DNA from: Candidatus Sumerlaeota bacterium
Lineage (GTDB): Bacteria; Sumerlaeota; Sumerlaeia; SLMS01
Direction: 5' to 3'
Length of the DNA stretch: 8,188 nucleotides
NCBI GenBank assembly: GCA_020850785.1
Contig: JADZDZ010000046.1
Location: 1-8,188, forward strand
Both the position numbers and the translations under genes were made by a program. Positions 1 through 7,158 of the stretch are shown one piece after another (within the stretch, counting starts at the first letter, position 1; the number at the start of each line of letters is the position of its first letter). The notes beneath the pieces are model-generated. The model saw only the letters and a list, made by a program, of their open reading frames with translations, did not search any database and had not been told where the DNA came from.

Positions 1-264
1 GTGGAATACCACATCCTGCCACAGCAGCATCAGCGGGCCATGCAGGATCGGCTGATAGAGGTAGTCAAACTTCTTGTAAAGGTTCTCATAGGTGTAAGTA
101 ATGAAAAGCGTCTCATCGTGCATCAGGGACTTGTAGCCAAGGTCCCACAACCGCAGGTAGCAACAGAGCGCGAGCAGCGAAAAGAAGATCACGATGCGAT
201 ACATGCGACGGAAAGGGTCCGCCGCAAACTCGCTTTGAGTGTCACGAAGGGTCGCGTCAATCAT
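1..264 (-). CDS. Agl23-like (TIGR03663) membrane protein, N-terminal part, runs off the left edge
   Basis: Reading the minus strand from the ATG at 264-262 gives 88 open codons to the window edge, so only the N-terminus is present. A short polar lead (about residues 1-20) is followed by a hydrophobic segment at about 23-39, then a loop with MHDE (48-51) and, after an aromatic stretch, HGP (75-77). A DE dipeptide and an HGP tripeptide near the N-terminus are the hallmark of the TIGR03663 family, now usually named flippase activity-associated protein Agl23. That family has distant similarity to dolichyl-phosphate-mannose mannosyltransferases (PF02366/GT39-like), in which the acidic residue of the first loop is catalytic. 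Family members are reported almost always in genomes with a YYY/DUF2298 protein, often as a neighbour, and that is the gene directly upstream here. The start codon overlaps the upstream TGA by one base (TGATG). No Shine-Dalgarno is visible, so translational coupling is likely. Enzymatic activity is inferred, not shown. Confidence 0.82.
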   Translation of the reverse strand, partial: MIDATLRDTQSEFAADPFRRMYRIVIFFSLLALCCYLRLWDLGYKSLMHDETLFITYTYENLYKKFDYLYQPILHGPLMLLWQDVVFH

Positions 265-3200
265 CAGTCACGCGCCCGTGGGAAGTCGCCGGGGACTTCA
301 TAGACATATGTCGGCAGCGCGTCGGCTCCCACCTCCTTGTCATTCGTGCCAGCCGGGAACACCTCCTTGAACTTCCATTTCCGGAAACGCTCATCTGTGG
401 TTGCGCCGTACTTCTTCCGCTCCAGATCGCCCACCACGACGTAACGAATCCCGTAGCGCGCAAACAGCGCACGAACACGCGCTTCGTCGGCGGAGGTGTA
501 CATTTCCTCCACATGGCGGATCATCGCATCCATGACGAGTTGCACGTTGATGTCCTGCTGCTCCACGATCCGGCGAAGTCGGTAAAGGTCCATCAGCGTC
601 GCCTGCGGAAACAGTTTCCGAAGCATCGCAAGCCGCTGCCCGCCACCGGCGAAGCGCAGCTTCACCTGCACGCCCGAAGTCAGCACGTCATCGGGAACCG
701 TCATCACCGCCGCGAAGGATTGATTCAAATCCTGAAGGCCCTTCACTTCGTTCTGATAGTCCGCCTTCTGCGGGGCCGGTGCGGGAGCCGCGCGGCCGCG
801 CCATTGATGCTCATGGTGCCCCCAGCCAACGACCGTGGGAAGCCCGCTGCCGGTGGACATGCGGCCCACCTGGGAATACGGGTCCTCGCCGCTCCGTTCC
901 AGAATCATCGTCCCCTTCTTCACATTCTTCTCCAGCCAGGTGAAGGCTTCGTAGTCAGCACGATAAGCGGGATACTCACGCAGGTGCGCGACTGCGTCCA
1001 ACGTGCGATCCATGAAGATGTTGCGGAAGGGCTGTCGCGATTCCGACATGCCCGCCATGGGCCAATGGAAGAACTCGCGCGTGCGCGAGGCGGTGGCCGC
1101 GACGGGGTAGTGCATTCCAAGGATCAGGACGATCACCGCAGCAACCAACGCGGGCCACGCGGCGATGGTGCGGGAGGCCTCCGAGGCAACGGCGTTTGCG
1201 ATCCGCCCCGGCTGCCGGCGCGTGTAGGCGAGCGCGCACACGAGCAGCACGAAGGTGCAGGGAATCCATATCGCGTAGAACCATCCCATCGCCAGCACGC
1301 GCGGGAAAATCTTCTGGAAGAACAGCGTCGCCGCGACGCCAAAAAGGCCTGCATAAATGTAGATGTCCGCGGAAAAAATCACCTGCGTCGGCGAGCGGTC
1401 GCGGAACCGGAAGCGCGCAAGCCCCTCCTTCAGGGCGACGGTCATGCCGCCGGCGAACATCGCCCAAAGCGGATAGTAAATCTTGAACGGCGTGTTGTAG
1501 CGTTCGTAGTTTCCACTGTAATCATCGTTGAAGTGAAGCGCCTCCACAAACCACGTCCAGAAGAACGCCACGGAGAGGAAAACCCATGCGGCACTTTCCG
1601 CGCGACTGCGGAACTGCATGGCGAAGTAGAAGGCGAGCACCACCATCGCGAGCGAAATCGGCCCCACCCAGAAGCCCAGATAATCGCGCGTAAAACCGAG
1701 CACCGCCAGCACGAGCATGGTGATCATGAACGTGAAACCGGGTGGCTTTGAACGCGCCGCGCGGAAATAGCGACTGATCGCGAAAATCAGGATCGGGAGG
1801 AGGAAGATGCCCCAGTGCTCGATGAAGTCGCGAAGTTCCGTGCGGATTTCCTGCTGGAAGGGATTCACCGGCGACGCCTTCCAGAAGATGTCCCAGAAAT
1901 CGCCCGATGAATTGACAAGCTCGTAGGAAAGGAACGGCGGTGCCGCACTGTACACCATCCTGTATTCCGGCGTCAGCGGCGACTGGAACCACAGCTTGAA
2001 GGGAAGTATCAGCACCAGCGCAAGGCCGCCCACGACGGCATAAATCGCGCCCGCGCTGTACCACCAATGCGAGTTCGCACGCGCGTTGCGAAGCGACCAC
2101 CAAGCGGCCAGCCCGGCGATTGCGGCAAAGACCAGCAGATCACGCATCGCTGCGGCCACGGCCCGATGGGGCGCTGTGCCGCCGGCGCCCGGCGCCATCA
2201 TGGCTCCGACTGCGACAAGCGCGAGGGCGGCAGCAATGGCACCGGCGATGATGAGGCCCCTCGGCTTTTGAGGCGCGAAGCTGAACAGCAGCGGGACACC
2301 GGGAACGATGATGAGAAGAGCGAGCAGGTAGAACTTGAAATTCTGGAAGAGCGGCGCCGTGCCGGGAATCGAGTTCCACGGCACGCTGATGATCATCGTG
2401 AGCAACACAATGAAACCGGCGAGGCCAACCCAACGCCACGCCTCCCACGCAACAACCTTTCGGCGCGCGACGATGATTGCGACGCCATAGAGCGGTGCGA
2501 GCACGACGGAATCCCAGATGTTCACGGGAAACACTGCGGCGATGAAGAAAGCCATCGCCAGCAATTCGGGAATGCTGCGCCACCAGAATTCCTTCTCCGT
2601 GGTGCGGAGCCGTGAATTCTTTCTCAGCAGCGACAGGCACGCGCACAACGCCGCCAGCGAGAACGGAATCGCCATGTGATGCGGATGCAGGTCGCCAAGG
2701 ATTGCGCTGAAATAGGGGAATTCAGTGATCGTTCCCGGTTCCGTCACGCCCGCCGGTGCGCTCTTGATTGCACGGCTTGGCTGCCAGAAATCAATGTAGG
2801 CGAAATTGTCCCACGTGAAGCGAAGATCATCAGCCGTCGGCGAAGCCTTCTGGATCGGCGGAAGGCTCCCCCACTCCTGCTGCACAATGGCGAGGGGATC
2901 GATCGCCATCGCGCCGAGGGCGGCCTGCACCTCGCGAATAAACTCCGCATCGTCGCGCGTCGCGGACGCGCGCGCATCATCGATGGCGTTTCGGAAATCA
3001 GAAAGCGTCACGCCAAGTTCCTGGAATGACCGTTTCTTGATCGCGGTTTCCATGCGCCATGCGGTGTCGTGTCGTGGTGCCGCAAGGAGACGCGTGGACA
3101 TCTCCTCCGACTCCTCGTCCTGAAGCACCTTCAGCACATTGTGCACTTCGCTGGAATCGATCGCTTTCTGGATGGCATCGTCGATGCGGTCGGAGGCGCG

Positions 3201-4607
3201 CTTGAACTTGGCGGAAACGTCCTTCTGCGTCGTCGCCAAATCCTCAAGGTACTTCGGAATTTCATCATACTTTTTTGCAACGGTGAGGCGGAAGAGCTCC
3301 TCGCGCGCGTCGTCAAACGGCTTCGCATTTTGCGTCTTCAGCAGCGAATCAACATTCGGCGCGTACAGGAGCGCCGAAATCGCATCCTCCTTGTCACCGG
3401 GGGTCGATGCGATGGCCTCCTTGATGCTTCCCGCAAGGGCCTTCAGCCCGCGCGAAACGCCTTCTGCGGCGATGGAGGCGGCATTCACCTGGGCACGCGT
3501 GTTTTCAGGCCGCAGATAATAGTCGCCGGTGCTGGCGGCATTGTAAACATCCACGGCCGCTGCGGAGGAAATGCCGGTCTTCAGTTTCCACTGTTCCTGC
3601 TCCTGACGCAGGCGGCGCTCCGCGCGAATCTGCACGCCATACTCGGTGTCACGCGTCAGGATTTGCCGCCAGGAATCGAGGTTTCCGAACATCCCGATCG
3701 CAAGCGCGCCAAACAATCCCCACAGCATCCCATGATGCCAAACGACGGGACCGAAGAGACGGAGCTTCCGCGTTGTCAAATGCACGAGGGAGAGGACGAA
3801 ACAGAACCCCATGCTGATCGTGAGCGCGAAGATCGTCGCAAGGCCCAGATTGAAGGCGACGCGCACGCTGGTGCCCGTCGCCTTCGCGATGGTCGCCACC
3901 AGCAGGTGCCCGCCGTAGTAGTAGTTCGTTGGCTCGCCGTGATACCAGATGTCGCGCGGCGGCATGTGCGTTGTTGCAAATGCGGACTGCAGGTGGGTGT
4001 AGTTTCCCCATTTCTCCGCCTGATAGAGACTGAGCTCAAACGTCGCGAAGGGAATGTAGGAACGCACATTCGTGAAGAAGAGAAATGCAATGATGAAGAG
4101 CAGTTGCGCCGCCAGCCACGGCACCGCGACAAGGCGCAGGTTTTTCTTCAGCGCGGGAATGTCGTGGAGCCAGCAGGCGACGGAAACCACTCCGAGCAAA
4201 ATCACCGACAACCAAATCGCAAACGGGCCGTGCGAAAGCGGCAGCAAGCCAACAACAAACAGGACGCCCGCAGGAAGAAGGGAGGCCAGCCTTGCACGCG
4301 ATGGCAACCAACCACGCGCCGCCGCGAGGAACCAGAGCGTGGTGTAAAGGCACGCCGCAGCGATCACAAGAATACGCACGGCACGCGCAAAGCACTCGCC
4401 ATAGCTGAAGCTCAACAACCACGCCGTGAAGTTGACAACAATCAGGCCCACGCCGACCGACAGACCGGCGCCGCGATCAGACATTCCGCGGAAAATGCGC
4501 AGCGTTAGCGGAAGCGCCGCCAATCCCGCCACCAGACAGAAAGCCATCCAGGGGAATGCGGACGAAAAAAAGGAAAACCACCAACTGGGGCTTAGGAGTT
4601 CACTCAT
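264..4607 (-). CDS. DUF2298 / Chlor_Arch_YYY family giant polytopic membrane protein
   Basis: A 1447-residue, strongly hydrophobic protein with roughly 20 or more predicted membrane segments by eye. Family signatures appear in order: HGEPTNYYYGG at 223-233 (the YYYxG motif that names the family), GNLD at 308-311, an FWQPSR segment at 607-612, ITEFPYFS then GDLHPHH at 627-644, RYNTPFKIYYPLW at 1036-1048, and GLPTVVGW with HEHQWRGR at 1255-1272. The C-terminal part (about 1215-1447) is soluble and ends in a compact alpha/beta-looking segment (YGIRYVVVGDLE, 1385-1396). Between about 315 and 600 lies a charged helical insertion with no membrane segment. Only one YYY motif is present, yet the protein is far longer than the 700-900 residues usual for single-copy members. 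The family resembles polyprenyl-linked-sugar glycosyltransferases in layout, but its biochemical function is not established; a role in surface glycan assembly is inference. The start at 4607 lacks a Shine-Dalgarno, and the gene is translationally linked to the Agl23-like gene through TGATG. Confidence 0.9.
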   Translation of the reverse strand: MSELLSPSWWFSFFSSAFPWMAFCLVAGLAALPLTLRIFRGMSDRGAGLSVGVGLIVVNFTAWLLSFSYGECFARAVRILVIAAACLYTTLWFLAAARGWLPSRARLASLLPAGVLFVVGLLPLSHGPFAIWLSVILLGVVSVACWLHDIPALKKNLRLVAVPWLAAQLLFIIAFLFFTNVRSYIPFATFELSLYQAEKWGNYTHLQSAFATTHMPPRDIWYHGEPTNYYYGGHLLVATIAKATGTSVRVAFNLGLATIFALTISMGFCFVLSLVHLTTRKLRLFGPVVWHHGMLWGLFGALAIGMFGNLDSWRQILTRDTEYGVQIRAERRLRQEQEQWKLKTGISSAAAVDVYNAASTGDYYLRPENTRAQVNAASIAAEGVSRGLKALAGSIKEAIASTPGDKEDAISALLYAPNVDSLLKTQNAKPFDDAREELFRLTVAKKYDEIPKYLEDLATTQKDVSAKFKRASDRIDDAIQKAIDSSEVHNVLKVLQDEESEEMSTRLLAAPRHDTAWRMETAIKKRSFQELGVTLSDFRNAIDDARASATRDDAEFIREVQAALGAMAIDPLAIVQQEWGSLPPIQKASPTADDLRFTWDNFAYIDFWQPSRAIKSAPAGVTEPGTITEFPYFSAILGDLHPHHMAIPFSLAALCACLSLLRKNSRLRTTEKEFWWRSIPELLAMAFFIAAVFPVNIWDSVVLAPLYGVAIIVARRKVVAWEAWRWVGLAGFIVLLTMIISVPWNSIPGTAPLFQNFKFYLLALLIIVPGVPLLFSFAPQKPRGLIIAGAIAAALALVAVGAMMAPGAGGTAPHRAVAAAMRDLLVFAAIAGLAAWWSLRNARANSHWWYSAGAIYAVVGGLALVLILPFKLWFQSPLTPEYRMVYSAAPPFLSYELVNSSGDFWDIFWKASPVNPFQQEIRTELRDFIEHWGIFLLPILIFAISRYFRAARSKPPGFTFMITMLVLAVLGFTRDYLGFWVGPISLAMVVLAFYFAMQFRSRAESAAWVFLSVAFFWTWFVEALHFNDDYSGNYERYNTPFKIYYPLWAMFAGGMTVALKEGLARFRFRDRSPTQVIFSADIYIYAGLFGVAATLFFQKIFPRVLAMGWFYAIWIPCTFVLLVCALAYTRRQPGRIANAVASEASRTIAAWPALVAAVIVLILGMHYPVAATASRTREFFHWPMAGMSESRQPFRNIFMDRTLDAVAHLREYPAYRADYEAFTWLEKNVKKGTMILERSGEDPYSQVGRMSTGSGLPTVVGWGHHEHQWRGRAAPAPAPQKADYQNEVKGLQDLNQSFAAVMTVPDDVLTSGVQVKLRFAGGGQRLAMLRKLFPQATLMDLYRLRRIVEQQDINVQLVMDAMIRHVEEMYTSADEARVRALFARYGIRYVVVGDLERKKYGATTDERFRKWKFKEVFPAGTNDKEVGADALPTYVYEVPGDFPRARD

Positions 4608-4799
4608 TATGACGGATTATCGGGTCGCAGGCTGGATTGAGCGGAATAGCATGACAAAGCAGGAGTTGATCCGGGTTGGGATGCGGGCGCAAACTCTATG
4701 CGGTCAATGCGATTTGGGCGCAACGAAGTCCCAATGAACCGATTGCACCTTGCCAGAGAACCGGCGGACGATCCCCCCACCATCGTCAGGGACTTCATG
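4608..4799. promoter_or_regulatory. Divergent intergenic region between the YYY gene and the GHL10 gene
   Basis: This gap of about 190 bp separates two outward-facing transcription units and must hold promoters for both, unless they are transcribed from further away. On the minus strand a GATAAT hexamer (4621-4616) lies 8 bases before the YYY start codon, with no convincing -35 element at 16-18 bp. On the plus strand I found no good -35/-10 pair. An AGGGA at 4788-4792 precedes the ATG at 4800 by 7 bases and serves as its ribosome binding site. No clear operator palindrome was found. Open frames across this stretch have no recognisable protein features. Confidence 0.4.
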
Positions 4800-5903
4800 A
4801 TGAAACGGCTTCTCACGCTCTTTATTCTCCTTTTTGCATTCTCCGCCGCGTCCGGCCAGACTCCGGCACCGGAATCAAACCCCACTCCCTCCGCGCCGGC
4901 GAAGGAGCTGGAAATCCGGGCTATCTGGCTGAACCGGATGATCATGAAGAAGGGGCCGGAGGAAATAAAAGCCTTTCTGGATGACGCCGCAAAGCGGGGA
5001 ATTACCCACATTTTTCCCAACTTTTGGTTTCACGGATGCGTCATCTATCCGGGATCGAATCTGGCCCCGCAGCATCCCGACTTCGGCGGCTGGGACCCCA
5101 TGAAGGTGGTCGTGGAGGAATCGCACGCCCGCGGCCTCAAAGTATGGCCTTGGAGCGAATACGGCTTCTTCACCCACTACAACAACACCCTCAATGACGA
5201 GGATTGCGGCTGGCTGCTCACGCACCATCCCGACTGGAAGATGCAGGACGATCAGGGGAAAACAGGGCTTCTCAATGAAGGCCTCAAGGTCATGCACTTT
5301 TCGATGAATCCCGCCAATCCCGATGCGTGCGACTTCCTAATCAAACTCCATCTGGACATTGCCAAGCGCTACCCCATCGACGGGATCAACACGGACCGAA
5401 TTCGTTACATGAATGAGAAATGGGGCTACGATCCCTTCTCCAAGCGCGTCTTTGCCGTGGCAAAGGAGGTCAATCCGACGCTGACCTTCGACCAGTGGCG
5501 GAAGGATAACATCAACGCCTTCGAGCGCAAGTTCGCGACGGCCTGGCGAGCGGCAAACCCCGACAAGCCGATTTCCGCTGCGGTCAACCCGCCCTCCATG
5601 TATCAGGCAAAATTCCAGTATTTCGACGAATGGATGAAGGAAGGAACGCTTGATTACGCGGTTCCAATGATCTATGGGAACACAAACCTCATGAAGAGTG
5701 AGTTGAAAAAGGTCGTGGAAATGGTCCCACCGGGCGGCAGGGTCATCGCCGGCATTGATGCGGCCGCCGGCGAAGATGAGTTCGCGCGTCAGGTGGAAGC
5801 CGCGAAGGAACTGGGCGTTGTTGGTGTTTGCGTGTGGAACGATGACGCTTGGCAGAAGATGAAATACAGCTTTGTACCAGCCGGACAGCAGGAGACGAAG
5901 TAA
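4800..5903 (+). CDS. Exported GHL10-family (DUF187, PF02638) glycoside hydrolase-like protein
   Basis: A 367-residue protein with a signal peptide (MKRLLTLFILLFAFSAASG, probable cleavage near residue 19-20), a short Pro/Ser-rich linker (21-35) and a TIM-barrel domain of the glycosyl-hydrolase-like 10 type. Diagnostic segments are ELEIRAIWLNR (36-46, first strand), GITHIFPNFWFHG (67-79), LKVWPWSEYGF (113-123), DGINTDRIRY (194-203, carrying the acidic residues typical of the family active site), RKDNINAF (234-241), ISAAVNPP (258-265) and DYAVPMIYG (285-293). Characterised relatives include E. coli DigH, which cuts denuded peptidoglycan glycan strands; substrates of most others are unknown. The protein is probably secreted or periplasmic. 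I chose 4800 because AGGGA lies 7 bases upstream. ATG 4797 is equally possible, and an in-frame ATG at 4698 would add a charged 34-residue lead before the signal peptide, which is unlikely. The epimerase gene follows after 47 bp on the same strand, suggesting an operon. Exact substrate is not determinable here. Confidence 0.87.
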   Translation: MKRLLTLFILLFAFSAASGQTPAPESNPTPSAPAKELEIRAIWLNRMIMKKGPEEIKAFLDDAAKRGITHIFPNFWFHGCVIYPGSNLAPQHPDFGGWDPMKVVVEESHARGLKVWPWSEYGFFTHYNNTLNDEDCGWLLTHHPDWKMQDDQGKTGLLNEGLKVMHFSMNPANPDACDFLIKLHLDIAKRYPIDGINTDRIRYMNEKWGYDPFSKRVFAVAKEVNPTLTFDQWRKDNINAFERKFATAWRAANPDKPISAAVNPPSMYQAKFQYFDEWMKEGTLDYAVPMIYGNTNLMKSELKKVVEMVPPGGRVIAGIDAAAGEDEFARQVEAAKELGVVGVCVWNDDAWQKMKYSFVPAGQQETK

Positions 5904-5950
5904 GCTTTGATGAATCGCCAATAGGGGCGCGGAGCGAAAGGCCTTCACGA

Positions 5951-7147
5951 ATGTCACACGTCAAGATTGATGCGCAGGTTTTGGGCATGCACCGGGAGAA
6001 ATTCCGCACGGAGTTGTACGACAACGTGCTGGCGTTCTGGCTCAGGTATTCGCTGGATCACGAGCATGGCGGATTCTTCAACTGCCTGGACCGCGACGGA
6101 CGGCCCTACGATTTCAAGAAGCACGTCTGGCTTCAGGGCCGCCAAACGTGGATGATGTCCAAGATATACAATGCCAACCGCGACAAGGCGGACGCGCAGC
6201 AGTACCTTGACGCGGCGGAGTTGGGCGCAACGTTCCTGCGCAAACATGCAAAAACTGCGGACAATCGCGTGTATTTTTGCCTCACTCGTGACGGCAAGCC
6301 CGTGTCCATGCAGCGGAAGATTTTTTCCGAATGCTTCTACGTGATGGCGCTGAGCGAATATGCGCGCGCCTCCGGCGACCAGAGCGCGCGGGACGAGGCG
6401 CGCGAGTTGTTCGACGCCGTGCTGACCTACGCCAAGGACCCGTCGCTTGTGGGGCGCCCCGTGTATGAAGGCACGCCAAAGCTGTCATCGTTGGCCGTGC
6501 CCATGATTCTGCTGAACCTGATCGAAGAGGTGAACGATCCCGGCGAAAACAGCTATGCGGATGTGGCGAAATGGTGCGTGGACCGCATCAACATGCACAC
6601 GCGTCCCGAATTGTCGCTGGTGCTGGAGATGGTGGGAACCGACGGCAAACTGGTGGACACCCCCGAAGGGCGCCTCGTCAATCCCGGCCACGCCATCGAG
6701 GCCGCCTGGTTCCTGATGGACTACGCGCGCAAGCACAACGATGAATCGCTGCTTCGTCAGGCGATTCGCATCATGGAGTGGTCGTTTGATTTCGGCTGGG
6801 ACGAACAGTACGGGGGCTTGTTCTACTTTCTGGATCGCGATGGATATTCACCGCTCCAGTTGGAGTGGAACATGAAGCTCTGGTGGCCTCATTGCGAGGC
6901 GATGATCGCCTACCTGATGGCCTATCAGGCGACCGGCGACGACAAATACTTCAAGCGCTTTGAGCATCTGACCGACTACTCGTTCAAGCATTTCTCCGAT
7001 CCGGAACACGGCGAGTGGTTCGGCTACCTTGACCGGCAGGGAAAAATGTCGCAGCGCTTCAAAGGCGGCCCGTACAAGGGATGCTTCCACGTTCCGCGCG
7101 CGCTCTTCATTTGCGAGCGCATCCTCGGCGAATTGATGAACGGCTGA
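5951..7147 (+). CDS. N-acylglucosamine 2-epimerase (AGE, renin-binding-protein type)
   Basis: A 398-residue cytoplasmic (alpha/alpha)6-barrel enzyme expected to interconvert N-acetylglucosamine and N-acetylmannosamine. Length matches the family (about 390-420). Motifs, in order: HEHGGFFNCL (37-46), VWLQGRQTWM (59-68, R64), FSECFYVMAL (125-134), NPGHAIEAAWFL (244-255, H247), QLEWNMKLWWPHCEAM (303-318, E316) and GGPYKGCFHVPR (372-383, H380). R64, H247, E316 and H380 match in order and spacing the active-site Arg, His, Glu and His described for cyanobacterial and mammalian AGE. The KGCFHVPR and EWFGYL blocks resemble animal renin-binding protein more than cellobiose 2-epimerases, so GlcNAc/ManNAc is the preferred substrate call. 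No signal peptide is present. The start at 5951 is preceded by GAAAGG about 9 bases upstream. A longer frame from 5849 overlaps the upstream gene and adds non-conserved residues, so I rejected it. It probably shares a transcript with the GHL10 gene. Confidence 0.93.
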   Translation: MSHVKIDAQVLGMHREKFRTELYDNVLAFWLRYSLDHEHGGFFNCLDRDGRPYDFKKHVWLQGRQTWMMSKIYNANRDKADAQQYLDAAELGATFLRKHAKTADNRVYFCLTRDGKPVSMQRKIFSECFYVMALSEYARASGDQSARDEARELFDAVLTYAKDPSLVGRPVYEGTPKLSSLAVPMILLNLIEEVNDPGENSYADVAKWCVDRINMHTRPELSLVLEMVGTDGKLVDTPEGRLVNPGHAIEAAWFLMDYARKHNDESLLRQAIRIMEWSFDFGWDEQYGGLFYFLDRDGYSPLQLEWNMKLWWPHCEAMIAYLMAYQATGDDKYFKRFEHLTDYSFKHFSDPEHGEWFGYLDRQGKMSQRFKGGPYKGCFHVPRALFICERILGELMNG

Positions 7148-7158
7148 GGGCGAGGCGC

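Noticed and set aside
513..1751. A 412-codon open frame on the plus strand, antisense to the YYY gene
   Set aside because: Same reason: low-complexity Arg/His-rich translation with no recognisable motif, opposite the conserved C-terminal blocks of the YYY protein.
3069..4508. A 479-codon open frame on the plus strand, antisense to the YYY gene
   Set aside because: It lies wholly opposite a well-supported membrane protein gene. Its translation is rich in Arg, His, Glu and Gln with no domain pattern, as expected for the complement of hydrophobic high-GC codons.
4698..4799. N-terminal extension of the GHL10 gene from the in-frame ATG at 4698
   Set aside because: It would place about 33 charged, non-conserved residues before a textbook signal peptide, whereas the ATG at 4800 has an AGGGA at good spacing.
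4794..4804. Palindrome TTCATGATGAA over the GHL10 start codons
   Set aside because: It is short and arises from the tandem ATGATGAA at the start; no second copy is present, so there is no reason to call it an operator.
5849..5950. Longer epimerase start at 5849 overlapping the GHL10 gene
   Set aside because: The extra residues have no counterpart in the AGE family; the ATG at 5951 gives the family length and has a purine-rich site upstream.
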